Origin: Pelosinus fermentans
Lineage (GTDB): Bacteria > Bacillota > Negativicutes > DSM-13327
NCBI GenBank assembly: GCA_002434245.1
Contig: DJJR01000046.1
Location: 163,855 to 186,084 of the forward strand
Direction: 5' to 3'
DNA length: 22,230 nt
Below the pieces are notes generated by a model. That model ran no database searches and was not told where the DNA came from. It saw only the letters and a program-made list of their open reading frames with translations. Below are positions 6,325 to 13,753 of this stretch, in pieces (position 1 is the first letter of the stretch; each line of letters opens with the position of its first letter). Position numbers and translations under genes: made by a program.

Positions 6325-7428
6325 CTATCCTTTATATGTTAAAATAGGTTTTAATGTTGCGATCACTTTTACCAGTCCGGCATCTACAAGGTCTTGAATA
6401 ATGATATCAATATTCTTATACGCTTCCGGTGCTTCTTCAAATAGAAGCTTATTATTACTACAAATAACCTTGCCTTTAAATTTAGTCTGTTTAATGGTTT
6501 CTTTGGTATACTTGTTTTCAAGCCGTCCTTTACACATACTGCGTTCCCACTTTCTCCCTGCTCCATGGGCAAGAGAATATCCAGCTATTGCAGTATCTTC
6601 TCCTGGAATAACGAGATAGGTTAAGGCCCCCCTAGAACCAGGAATTGCAACAGCCCCGGAATCTCCAGGTGCTGCACCTTTACGATGAACATATACGGTT
6701 TTATCTCCTACTACCTTCGTCGTTATGCTATTGTGGACACTATCGATGATTTTTGTGGTGTCAGTTTGCATATGTATTGCCTTGAGTAAGCGGTAACCAA
6801 TCAATTCTCTATTCAGTGTCGCCCAAGTAACGGCTGCATCGTGCTTTATTAAATATTGCTTAGCGACTTCCGTATTTTTTGCCAGTCCGTTTTGCGCCTG
6901 GTGGTCATGAATAAATTGATCCAATATGGCTTGACCGTACCCTCTTGAGCCGCTATGCACTAGAAGCATGATACGATTCTTGCTCAGTCCCAGTTTCCCG
7001 AATTCTGCAGTATCATGTATCGTTGCAACTTCCTGAATCTCGGCAAAGTGATTTCCCCCACCGATAGTTCCCAAGCTGGCATGAAACTGAAAATCGCTGA
7101 AATCGTGATCACTCCTCTCAGGCATGTCAATTTGAGAAAGTTCTTCTAGCTCCTCTAACTTCCTCTCCCATCTGTCTAATTTCATTTTCTTTTTTTCAAT
7201 AGCTGCCATAAACAGGCTTACCCCACAGCCGATATCATTACCGATTAGGTGCGGATAAATAATACTTTCTGTAATAAACGCAGCACCTACAGGAGTTTTC
7301 CCCGGATGCAGATCAGGCAGCCCAACGATTTTCTCAATTCCAGGTAAAGCAGCAATTTGGGTAAGCTGATCTACGGCTGCACTTTCCAGCCAATTCTTTT
7401 CTGATGAAATAATTGTTATTTTATTCAA
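6325..7428 (-). CDS. rtcB: RtcB-family RNA ligase (RtcB2-like partner of PrfH)
   Basis: 367 aa, shorter than canonical E. coli RtcB (about 408) as expected for the PrfH-linked type. RtcB joins 2',3'-cyclic or 3'-phosphate ends to 5'-OH ends using GTP and Mn2+. Conserved sites: GNDIGCGV (metal ligands D65, C68), GGGNHFAE (H127), VHSGSRGYG (H158), DSVHNSI (H232) and the guanylylated histidine in HGAGR (H288). All expected residues are present. It is the first gene of the operon with prfH, under a consensus promoter and a long structured leader. The start is TTG with AAAGGAG 13 nt away, a rather long spacing; an ATT one codon earlier is the only in-frame alternative before a TAA, so translation may be weak or regulated. 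Confidence 0.93.
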   Translation of the reverse strand: MNKITIISSEKNWLESAAVDQLTQIAALPGIEKIVGLPDLHPGKTPVGAAFITESIIYPHLIGNDIGCGVSLFMAAIEKKKMKLDRWERKLEELEELSQIDMPERSDHDFSDFQFHASLGTIGGGNHFAEIQEVATIHDTAEFGKLGLSKNRIMLLVHSGSRGYGQAILDQFIHDHQAQNGLAKNTEVAKQYLIKHDAAVTWATLNRELIGYRLLKAIHMQTDTTKIIDSVHNSITTKVVGDKTVYVHRKGAAPGDSGAVAIPGSRGALTYLVIPGEDTAIAGYSLAHGAGRKWERSMCKGRLENKYTKETIKQTKFKGKVICSNNKLLFEEAPEAYKNIDIIIQDLVDAGLVKVIATLKPILTYKG

Positions 7429-7429
7429 A

Positions 7430-7785
7430 ATTTATCTTTTTCTCCTTTGATTTCTTAAACCCTTAAATGAGCATAAAAATACCGTGGATTAGTAACCACG
7501 GTTCAAATGTAAGGGCAAATTTCCTACCCTTAAGGCTAAAATTAGCAATAAAAAATACACGATAACACATCGTGCATACCTGTTATAGCTAAATTCATTT
7601 ACTTTTTTCAGGTGACGGTTACTTCACAGCTGATCAGACACAACTAAACAAAGGGTCAAGAATACCCACTCTCGTTGCCTCTGATCCTATATTTAGTTAT
7701 AAACCATTTACCTCAAAAGATATTCTAATAGTCATAACTAACACGTCCTTTCACCATACTGCCTATATATTGGTAAATTATAATC
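7430..7785 (-). ncRNA. Long structured leader RNA of the rtcB-prfH operon
   Basis: From the predicted start site to rtcB there are about 355 nt with no convincing ORF but many complementary segments. In minus-strand order: (1) 7771-7777 with 7705-7711, 7 bp; (2) 7733-7740 with 7692-7699, 8 bp, crossing the first as a pseudoknot; (3) a two-step stem 7679-7685 with 7631-7637 and 7673-7676 with 7640-7643, capped by GGGT/ACCC; (4) 7608-7612 with 7577-7581; (5) CACGAT hairpin 7557-7573 followed by T6; (6) TAAGGG/CCCTTA 7509-7531; (7) ACCGTGG hairpin 7480-7501 followed by T5. I do not recognise the class; it could be an attenuator, a separate sRNA or a substrate-like RNA. Confidence 0.45.
7480..7501 (-). 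terminator. Terminator-like hairpin in the rtcB leader
   Basis: ACCGTGG and CCACGGT arms (7480-7486, 7495-7501) with an 8-nt loop are followed on the minus strand by ATTTTTATG, 52 nt before rtcB. The CCCTTA just upstream (7526-7531) can pair either with 7509-7514 or with CCCTTAAA's complement at 7459-7466, which encloses this hairpin. That gives two mutually exclusive folds, as in attenuators. Confidence 0.5.
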
Positions 7786-7790
7786 AAATG

Positions 7791-7819
7791 TATTATAGTT
7801 CAAATATTTTTCCATGTCA
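7791..7819 (-). promoter_or_regulatory. Perfect-consensus sigma-A promoter of rtcB-prfH
   Basis: On the minus strand TTGACA (7814-7819), a 17-bp spacer and TATAAT (7791-7796) match the sigma-70/A consensus at all 12 positions. The start site should fall near 7784. A promoter this strong for a repair operon implies that expression is limited after initiation, probably in the leader. Confidence 0.88.
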
Positions 7820-7966
7820 ATATTTTTAAAAAAGACGCAGGAACGGTAGAAGATATAATTTTGAGCTGCGACTGTAGCCCTGTTGACTGCCTAACTGATT
7901 CACTTGACCTTCCCCTTATACCATCAACTCTAATATGTGATAGTATAATCTCCTAGTTGTGTGATT

Positions 7967-7984
7967 GCGTGCAACATTGTACGC
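7967..7984. promoter_or_regulatory. Putative sigma-54 activator (enhancer) binding dyad
   Basis: GCGTGCAACATTGTACGC has dyad symmetry at 14 of 18 positions (7 of 9 pairs): GCGT and CAA match TTG and ACGC. It is about 90 bp upstream of the -24 element, the usual distance for a sigma-54 enhancer-binding protein site. Confidence 0.5.
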
Positions 7985-8057
7985 TTTTGTTGATCAAATA
8001 CGTTCATTGCAGTAAAGGTAAAAGAAGCTAACTGCAGATACCATTCGGCTTATGGGG

Positions 8058-8075
8058 TTGGCACGCTTATTGCAT
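8058..8075 (+). promoter_or_regulatory. Sigma-54 (RpoN) promoter
   Basis: TTGGCACGCTTATTGCAT matches the -24/-12 consensus TGGCAC-N5-TTGCA with the required GG and GC spaced exactly. It points to the small secreted-protein gene, with the start site expected near 8086. Confidence 0.88.
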
Positions 8076-8210
8076 TATATAGTATACATAAGGTTCTAGC
8101 CCATTGACCAACAAAAAAGGGAGGATTGGAAAAGGTTGGATCACTGGATCATTATCCAATTATGATTTTCCTGTTATAAATGAGAATAAAAAATGAAGGA
8201 GTGTTTCTTA

Positions 8211-8585
8211 ATGAAAAACATAGTAAAAAATATAGCCGTATTGTCAATGGTAGGTGTGCTGCAAGTAGGTTTTGGGGTATCAGTAATAGAGGCTTCATCC
8301 CTGCAGAATAATTCAGCATCTGTTTCACAACAATCCAATGACTCAAATCGGGGTCAAAACCGTCCTTGCCTGGATCGAAATGGTGACAGAGAGCAACAAC
8401 GGTATGATCTGGAACAAGCTCGACAAGGTCGGGAGCGTATAGAGAATGAAAGACATGAAATTGAGATGAAGCGACATCCAGATGAAGGCAGACGAGACTG
8501 GAAAGAACGTCAGAAAAAAGAAAATGAACGCCATGAAGAAAACATGAGGCGGATTGCCAACAATATTCCCTTCTTAGTTAGATAA
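8211..8585 (+). CDS. Small secreted, highly charged protein of unknown function
   Basis: 124 aa from ATG 8211, chosen over ATG 8193 because AAGGAG (8196-8201) sits 9 nt before it. Residues 1-29 are a Sec signal peptide with a likely cut after VIEA. A Ser/Asn/Gln-rich linker follows, then from about residue 50 a region made almost only of Arg, Glu, Asp, Lys, His, Gln and Asn, probably one long charged helix or disordered segment, with repeated ERHE/NERHEE motifs (IENERHEIE, KENERHEEN). One Cys (PCLDRNGD). I recognise no family. It lies outside the cytoplasmic membrane and is under sigma-54 control, so a role in an envelope, metal or solvent stress response is possible but only a guess. Confidence 0.8.
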   Translation: MKNIVKNIAVLSMVGVLQVGFGVSVIEASSLQNNSASVSQQSNDSNRGQNRPCLDRNGDREQQRYDLEQARQGRERIENERHEIEMKRHPDEGRRDWKERQKKENERHEENMRRIANNIPFLVR

Positions 8586-8601
8586 TAATATAGTAATCCA
8601 C

Positions 8602-8646
8602 ATAAGACCAGCCGTCTATCTTTAATAGATAGACGGCTGGTCTTAA
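8602..8646. terminator. Palindrome between convergent genes (repeat family A copy 1)
   Basis: Arms 8603-8621 and 8627-8645 form a perfect 19-bp stem (TAAGACCAGCCGTCTATCT) with a 5-nt loop. No T tract follows on either strand. It lies between the ends of the secreted-protein gene and the transaldolase gene, so it probably terminates or protects both transcripts. Nearly the same arms recur at 14880-14929. Confidence 0.75.
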
Positions 8647-8652
8647 AATAGA

Positions 8653-9330
8653 TTAGCAATCTAACATCGATTTTCCTTCACCACATAGACTTTCAAAATC
8701 TTTTCTAAATGCTGCTACTGCACAATTCACTGAATCCAACCTTATTAATCCTTCAATTACATCAGGAGAGATCGTCGAAGCACCAATACCATACTTTGCT
8801 AATTCTAGTACTTGTTGTGAATTTTTAAAACTTGCTGCGAGAACTTCTGTTTTCAAATTATTCTTTTTAAAAATATCATGAATTTCTTTTGCAACTTTCA
8901 CACCATCAGCGCCTAGGTTATCAATTCTGTTTACATATGGGGCTGCATAAAGAGCACCTGCTTTTCCTGCTAAGTAAGCTTGCATCTGTGTGTAAATAGC
9001 AGTTGCTGTAATGCTCACACCTTCTGCTGCAAGAGCTTTTATTGCTTTTAGACCTTCTCTTGATACTGGTACTTTTACGTAAGTCTTAGTACCTAATTCT
9101 TTTTGAATTCTATGTGCTTCTTGAATCATAGATTCAGCATTTAGTGAAACAACCTGAACGTGAAGATCAGCATCTGTTCCGATAAATTCTCGAATTTTGT
9201 TCAATACTTCGTAAGGATTTTTTCTTTCCTTTGCTAGGATGGATGGATTCGTTGTTACACCATCGACTGGATAATAATCATATAGTTCCTTAATTTGTTC
9301 TAAATTTGCAAAATCCACGATAAATTTCAT
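8653..9330 (-). CDS. Fructose-6-phosphate aldolase / short transaldolase (TalC/FSA family)
   Basis: 225 aa, the length of class I aldolases of the FSA/TalC subfamily (about 215-220) and not of classical transaldolase (about 320). Motifs: MKFIVDFANLEQIKEL (D6), GVTTNPSILAKE (N28), TYVKVPVS with Schiff-base Lys86, GVSITATAIYTQMQAYLA and the C-terminal KNSQQVLELAKYGIGASTIS. FSA enzymes split fructose 6-phosphate into dihydroxyacetone and glyceraldehyde 3-phosphate; true transaldolases of this size move the C3 unit. Sequence alone does not separate them here. AGGAGG is 6 nt before the ATG. It is the last gene of the sugar-alcohol cluster but has its own promoter candidate after a hairpin. Confidence 0.88.
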   Translation of the reverse strand: MKFIVDFANLEQIKELYDYYPVDGVTTNPSILAKERKNPYEVLNKIREFIGTDADLHVQVVSLNAESMIQEAHRIQKELGTKTYVKVPVSREGLKAIKALAAEGVSITATAIYTQMQAYLAGKAGALYAAPYVNRIDNLGADGVKVAKEIHDIFKKNNLKTEVLAASFKNSQQVLELAKYGIGASTISPDVIEGLIRLDSVNCAVAAFRKDFESLCGEGKSMLDC

Positions 9331-9434
9331 GTCTTTCCTCCTACTGATTTGTATATGGTCATTGTTCAGCTGCCCTGTCTGTTCCCGAAAATGGATCAGT
9401 GAATCTCATTTCCCCATTCAAACTTGCATTCTCG

Positions 9435-9463
9435 ATTACAATTATATCCGAATCACGAGTCAA
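9435..9463 (-). promoter_or_regulatory. Candidate promoter for the transaldolase gene
   Basis: Minus strand TTGACT (9458-9463), 17-bp spacer, TGTAAT (9435-9440). It lies just after the hairpin 9470-9516 and about 100 bp before the start codon, so the transaldolase could be made independently of the PTS operon. Confidence 0.55.
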
Positions 9464-9469
9464 CCGATA

Positions 9470-9516
9470 ATAAACCTTCACTATTAAGTTCTATTTACTT
9501 AATAGTGAAGGTTTAT
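9470..9516 (-). terminator. Hairpin between aldolase and transaldolase genes
   Basis: Arms 9470-9488 and 9498-9516 are a perfect 19-bp stem with a 9-nt loop, 60 bp after the aldolase stop. The minus strand then reads TATTATCGG, a poor T tract, so it may only partly end the transcript or stabilise the upstream message. Confidence 0.65.
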
Positions 9517-9576
9517 CCTTTAGTAGTTGCTTTAGACGGGAAGCAGCATCGTCTGCGACATTTGTTATCTGGGATA

Positions 9577-10410
9577 TTATGCTTTGTTATTACTCCCAAA
9601 TAAACGAATTTTATTAACGACTACCTCTTTTACAGCATTCATCATCGCTGGGACCATTTTTTCATAAGAGGTACTATCAGCCCTTTTCGCTGCATTCACT
9701 GCAGCTACACACATATCAGTGCAAATGTTAACCTTGCTTATCCCATTTTTTATTGTATTCCTAAAATCATCATCACTTAAACCAGATCCGCCATGTAAAA
9801 CTAAAGGCACTGTTGTTACTTTGTTAATATCTTTTAGTCTTTCAATATCCAATCGGGGAGTCTTTAGATAGGTACCATGAACAGTTCCTATGGCTACCGC
9901 TAAGGCATCAATACCTGTACGTTCGATAAACGCTGGTACTTTTTTTACCTCTGTATAAAGAATTTCACTATTGTCTGAACCATCCTCACTGCCACCAACA
10001 TGGCCCAGTTCTGCTTCTACCGAAACGCCCTTTCGCTTTGCATATTCAACAATTTCGAGTGTACCAGCTATATTTTCTTCAAAATCAAGTGCCGAACCAT
10101 CATACATCACCGATGTGAATTGACTATCGATTGCTTTACATATTAACTCCTTACTTACACCATGGTCTAGATGCAGGCAAACTGGAACCTTAGCTTCACG
10201 GGCTAATTTAATCATAATATGCGCGGCATATTCAAAGGGAATAATTGATGTATGGACTTCTGCCACACTTAAAATGACGGGAGATTCTTCTTCTTCCGCA
10301 GCACTTATTATCCCTCGCGCCATCTCCAGGTTCAATATATTAAAGAGTCCAACACCATATTTTTTTTCACTTGCATCTTTTAAAATTTCTTTTAAAGTTA
10401 CGATTGACAT
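9577..10410 (-). CDS. Class II fructose/tagatose-bisphosphate aldolase family protein
   Basis: 277 aa, usual length for the FbaA/GatY/KbaY group. Zinc enzyme: catalytic D82 and zinc ligand H83 in HLDHG, E134 in VEAELGHVGG, H178 in GTVHGTY, H206 in LHGGSG, and the substrate/sodium-site segment KVNICTD. These enzymes split ketose 1,6-bisphosphates into dihydroxyacetone phosphate and glyceraldehyde 3-phosphate; whether the ketose is fructose, tagatose or another is not evident. It follows the SorE-like dehydrogenase by 15 bp with AAGGAG 8 nt before the ATG, so it belongs to the same operon. The gene carries all catalytic residues. Confidence 0.9.
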   Translation of the reverse strand: MSIVTLKEILKDASEKKYGVGLFNILNLEMARGIISAAEEEESPVILSVAEVHTSIIPFEYAAHIMIKLAREAKVPVCLHLDHGVSKELICKAIDSQFTSVMYDGSALDFEENIAGTLEIVEYAKRKGVSVEAELGHVGGSEDGSDNSEILYTEVKKVPAFIERTGIDALAVAIGTVHGTYLKTPRLDIERLKDINKVTTVPLVLHGGSGLSDDDFRNTIKNGISKVNICTDMCVAAVNAAKRADSTSYEKMVPAMMNAVKEVVVNKIRLFGSNNKA

Positions 10411-10425
10411 ATCTCCAGCTCCTTC

Positions 10426-11688
10426 TTATTCTTGTGTCCAATGTGCAAGTAGATATTGTTCTGCCTCAACACACCACAGACCATTATTGCAATTGATGAT
10501 TTCCGCTAAGCGAATAAAACGCGGATCATCCTTGCCCTTTTGTACAAAATGATCGATTTCTGTAAGTTCCATATTTATGTGGGTATAGATTAGCTTTTTG
10601 CCTCCCGATATGCGGGGTAAATTTAACGTTGTATCGATAACACTATCAAGACCTCCAATGTGGGTCAACATAACCGCAGGATTGATTGCTCCTGTTTCAG
10701 TCAGGCGCAAAGCTTCCTTGAGATCGTCGGTATTCCCCCCTGTTAATCCCATAATATGAGAGGCTGCGTAATGAATATTATAGAAATTCACATTGGCACT
10801 CAGATTGGCATCGGTAGGTCCAGAAAAGAAATTCAAACATCCATCCTGCCCTAAAATTTGGTCCCCCTGCTCAATGACTGCCGGGATGGGAGCAAAGACA
10901 AATACATCATCAAAACCGGTTCCCTTTGTCAATTCCTTTACATGTTGCGTTGAATTGGCCATGTCTTTGGTATTTACAAAAACAAGTTCTACACCACATT
11001 TTTTCGCTTCTGCCTGTGGAAATAATTTGTTGGCCCTTGCTAATCTCCTCTCGTCTACATCCGTAACAACTAACAAAGCTGGCCGTCTCTCACAGTGCAG
11101 AGCATAGTCGATAGCTCCCAAGCCCATCGGTCCCGCACCAGCAAGAATGGCCATCTTACCACCCTCTAGGATTCCCATTTTGTGTTCATGAACTCCCATG
11201 GTGGTATGATAGCTGGCATGAAAAGCCCCGATAATACAGGACATGGGTTCTGCCAGCGAAGCTTCATAATAAGATGCTCCGCTGTAGTTTAGCAGACTTC
11301 CTACTTCCATCGCTTCTGAAGGGATGATGTTGTAAGTTGCATCCCCACCGAAATAGGGGAAGGAATATCCTGGGCACTCTAACGATCCATCATAGTTGAG
11401 CGCCGGTTGTAATGCAAACTTATTCCCTTCTTTAAAATGGTCCTTCCACTTTTCGCCGACAGAAAGAATGTCGCCTGAAAATTCGTGCCCGATGATGACT
11501 GGATCTGTATCGATATTCTCCGGTACCCGCTTATGGGCTTTCCCCAAAGTAACAGCTTTGTAAGTGGACATACAGATACTATCTGATACAACCCTTACCA
11601 ATATTTCATTATCCTTTATTGTTGGAATCTCAAATTCCTCAAGTCTAATATCATTGGCATCATATAGTCTTACTGCCTTTGCTTTCAA
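10426..11688 (-). CDS. SorE-like zinc-type (MDR) phosphopolyol dehydrogenase / L-sorbose-1-phosphate reductase family
   Basis: 420 aa from TTG 11688. GGGAG overlaps the earlier in-frame GTG at 11697 but is 8 nt from the TTG, which decides the start. MDR fold: catalytic-zinc ligands C39, H68/E69 in IIGHEFSGD, E147 in SLAEPMSC, and Rossmann motif AGAGPMGLGAIDYAL. The four structural-zinc cysteines are absent, and the protein is about 70 aa longer than typical sorbitol dehydrogenases, as in the SorE family. SorE reduces L-sorbose 1-phosphate to glucitol 6-phosphate. Next to a mannitol-type PTS the likely direction is oxidation of an incoming hexitol phosphate to a ketose phosphate. Operon position: 30 bp after mtlA. 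Confidence 0.85.
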   Translation of the reverse strand: MKAKAVRLYDANDIRLEEFEIPTIKDNEILVRVVSDSICMSTYKAVTLGKAHKRVPENIDTDPVIIGHEFSGDILSVGEKWKDHFKEGNKFALQPALNYDGSLECPGYSFPYFGGDATYNIIPSEAMEVGSLLNYSGASYYEASLAEPMSCIIGAFHASYHTTMGVHEHKMGILEGGKMAILAGAGPMGLGAIDYALHCERRPALLVVTDVDERRLARANKLFPQAEAKKCGVELVFVNTKDMANSTQHVKELTKGTGFDDVFVFAPIPAVIEQGDQILGQDGCLNFFSGPTDANLSANVNFYNIHYAASHIMGLTGGNTDDLKEALRLTETGAINPAVMLTHIGGLDSVIDTTLNLPRISGGKKLIYTHINMELTEIDHFVQKGKDDPRFIRLAEIINCNNGLWCVEAEQYLLAHWTQE

Positions 11689-11717
11689 ATAGATCACTCC
11701 CTCTATTTCTATTACTG

Positions 11718-13589
11718 CTATACATGATGTGCAATTACATTATACATATAGTCTACATTCTTAGTAATTTTCAGCTGCTCCAGCTTTTCCCCATTGTCAT
11801 CTACTATCGCTCCCACCAAATTAGAGAGAATATCCAAGTGCTCATCGCCTTTCCCAGCGATACCTACTACGATATAGGCTATTCCCTCACCAAAATCAAT
11901 TCCATCCGGAAATTGCAGTACCACTATGCCTGACTTTTTCACTTTTTCTTTGGCTGCATTAACACCATGTGGAATGGCGATCCCCTGACCAATATAGGTT
12001 GTTAACTCCGTTTCTCTTTGCAGCATGGCATCAACATATTCATTTTCCACATAACCACTCTGTACTAAGAGTCTCCCAGCCATCTTGATAGCCTCATATT
12101 TATCAACTGATTTTAAGCCTAGTTTAATATTATTCTTAACAAGAATCTTTGCATCAATCGTAAATGCAGAGGGTGCCACCACAGCAGCTATTTCAGGTCC
12201 TTCACTAGATATTTCTGCCCCTGTCTGCTTCAGCATTTCAACCAAACCGTTGGCAATGGAACTATCTAAAAAGTCTTTAACCGAAATATGCTGGGCATTC
12301 GGAACTACATTTTTTGCTCTTGAGGTTAAGCTTTCATGTGTAACAACAATTTGAGCATCATTAGGTATTTGATCAACTGGATAATTGACAACCTGAAGAT
12401 CAAATCCAGCATTTTTGAGATTTCGTTCTAGCATTTTTGCCCCCATCGCGGAAGAGCCCATACCTGCATCACAGGCAAAAATGATTTTACTGATTCCTTT
12501 ATGTAATTTTACGTGCTTAAACGCTTGCATTTTTGCTTTGGCACTTTCCAGTTCAGAATCATTCGATTGAACAGCAGCTCTCTTCACAAAATAAGTCGAA
12601 ATTAAGAAGGAAACGGCTGTAGAAACCACTACCCCAGCGAGTACTCCTAAATGTCCTCCTTTAGGAGTCATTGCCATTAAGGCAAAAATACTTCCTGGCG
12701 ACGGCGTCGCCACCAAACCTACACCAAATAAAGTAAATGTTAGTATCCCACTTGCTCCGCCAACTATAACAGCTAATAAAAGGATCGGATTCATTAGTAC
12801 ATAAGGGAAATATAATTCATGAATCCCACCTAAGAAATGAATGATGATCGCACCGGGAGCTGACTCCTTAGATGCTCCTTTGGCAAATGACCAATAAGCC
12901 AACAAGACACCAAGCCCTGGTCCAGGATTAGTAACGAGCAAAAATAATATCGATTTTCCAACTTCTTTAGCCTGCTCAACACCTAACGGACCTAATACAC
13001 CATGGTCTATCGCATTATTTAAGAATAATATTTTAGCTGGTTCGATAAAAATAGCAGCCAAAGGCAGCATTCCAGCATTGACGATGGACTCAACCCCTGA
13101 CTTTAGGATAAGATTTAATGATTGCATAATGGGACCTATACCCATATAGGCTAATACTGCCATCACTGCACCAATAATACCTGCAGAAAAATTATTTACA
13201 AGCATTTCAAAACCTGCTGGAATTTTTCCATCGATAGCCTTATCAAATTTTTTGATGATAAAGCCTCCGAGGGGTCCCATAACCATTGCACCTAAAAACA
13301 TTGGCATTTTTGCGCCTACAACAACTCCCATTGTAGCGATGACACCTAGTATAGCTCCTCTAGGTCCGCCAACTAACTTCCCACCTGTATAACCGATCAG
13401 CAGTGGTAGTAGATATAGAATCATAGGGCCGACTAGTTTAGCTAATTCTTCATTAGGAGTCCAGCCAGTTGGAATAAATAATGTTGTAATTAATCCCCAT
13501 GCAATAAAGGCACCGATGTTTGGTATAACCATTCCACTCAGAAAACTTCCGAATTTTTGTATTCGTTCTTGCATTACACTCACAAACAT
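11718..13589 (-). CDS. mtlA: PTS mannitol-type EIICBA component (MtlA-like)
   Basis: 623 aa, co-linear with E. coli MtlA (637). EIIC (1-340): membrane domain with MVIPNIGAFIAWGLITTLFI, GYTGGKLVGG, LVNNFSAGIIG and GGIHELYFPYVLMNP (E258 at the substrate site). EIIB (about 367-455): phosphocysteine C373 in FACDAGMGSSAMG. EIIA (about 477-620): phosphohistidine H541 in GQGIAIPHGVNAAK. It takes up and phosphorylates a hexitol, passing phosphate from HPr through H541 and C373. It heads the operon, but no mtlD, mtlF or mtlR is present. Start choice is open: ATG 13589 is only 2 nt from GGGGG; GTG 13583 (spacing 8) also fits. Confidence 0.95.
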   Translation of the reverse strand: MFVSVMQERIQKFGSFLSGMVIPNIGAFIAWGLITTLFIPTGWTPNEELAKLVGPMILYLLPLLIGYTGGKLVGGPRGAILGVIATMGVVVGAKMPMFLGAMVMGPLGGFIIKKFDKAIDGKIPAGFEMLVNNFSAGIIGAVMAVLAYMGIGPIMQSLNLILKSGVESIVNAGMLPLAAIFIEPAKILFLNNAIDHGVLGPLGVEQAKEVGKSILFLLVTNPGPGLGVLLAYWSFAKGASKESAPGAIIIHFLGGIHELYFPYVLMNPILLLAVIVGGASGILTFTLFGVGLVATPSPGSIFALMAMTPKGGHLGVLAGVVVSTAVSFLISTYFVKRAAVQSNDSELESAKAKMQAFKHVKLHKGISKIIFACDAGMGSSAMGAKMLERNLKNAGFDLQVVNYPVDQIPNDAQIVVTHESLTSRAKNVVPNAQHISVKDFLDSSIANGLVEMLKQTGAEISSEGPEIAAVVAPSAFTIDAKILVKNNIKLGLKSVDKYEAIKMAGRLLVQSGYVENEYVDAMLQRETELTTYIGQGIAIPHGVNAAKEKVKKSGIVVLQFPDGIDFGEGIAYIVVGIAGKGDEHLDILSNLVGAIVDDNGEKLEQLKITKNVDYMYNVIAHHV

Positions 13590-13681
13590 ATCCCCCTCTG
13601 CGCTTATTTAATTACCACCAGACTACATTTATTGAAAATTATGTTTCAATCATAAATCGCACCTCTTTTGCAATATTTTGA

Positions 13682-13708
13682 TTAATATTGACTATAATTC
13701 AATATTAA
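13682..13708. promoter_or_regulatory. Inverted repeat over the mtlA -10 region (putative DeoR operator)
   Basis: TTAATATTGA (13682-13691) and TCAATATTAA (13699-13708) are exact reverse complements separated by 7 bp. The repeat covers the -10 box and start site of mtlA, where a repressor would block transcription. Confidence 0.6.
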
Positions 13709-13730
13709 CTTGATCGTTGTTGATTGTCAA
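13702..13730 (-). promoter_or_regulatory. Sigma-A promoter of the mtlA operon
   Basis: Minus strand TTGACA (13725-13730), 17-bp spacer, TAATAT (13702-13707). The start site is about 105 nt before the start codon. Confidence 0.7.
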
Positions 13731-13753
13731 TGATTATTTAAATTATTGACAAT
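13723..13753. promoter_or_regulatory. Second inverted repeat upstream of the mtlA -35
   Basis: ATTGTCAAT (13723-13731) and ATTGACAAT (13745-13753) are exact reverse complements with a 13-bp spacer. One arm overlaps the -35 box. It may be a second regulator site or the partner of 13682-13708 in a loop. Confidence 0.5.

Larger units (their letters stand above)
7820..8210. other. Regulatory region between rtcB and the secreted-protein gene
   Basis: Between the two divergent promoters lies about 390 bp with no gene. It carries the enhancer-like dyad (7967-7984), the sigma-54 promoter (8058-8075) and a leader of about 110 nt before ATG 8211. That leader contains GGGAGG followed by a TTG-initiated 9-codon frame (8136-8165) and a small TTGGAT/ATCCAA hairpin; neither is strong enough to call as a gene. 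Confidence 0.5.

Noticed and set aside
7600..7680. Resemblance of the rtcB leader to the 16S decoding region (ACGAGAGT, then GTGAAGT and TAACCGT in the same order), tempting because PrfH-RtcB acts there.
   Set aside because: The matches are only 7-8 bases; several such matches are expected by chance between a 350-nt leader and a 1.5-kb rRNA. An alignment of orthologous leaders would be needed before claiming mimicry.
7440..7800. Known riboswitches (T-box, cobalamin, FMN, lysine, glycine, c-di-GMP) or a hammerhead ribozyme in the rtcB leader.
   Set aside because: None of their conserved core sequences is present; CTGATCAG is not a hammerhead core.
8136..8165. TTG-started 9-codon leader peptide before the secreted-protein gene.
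   Set aside because: The spacing from GGGAGG is 11 nt and the peptide has no regulatory codon run.
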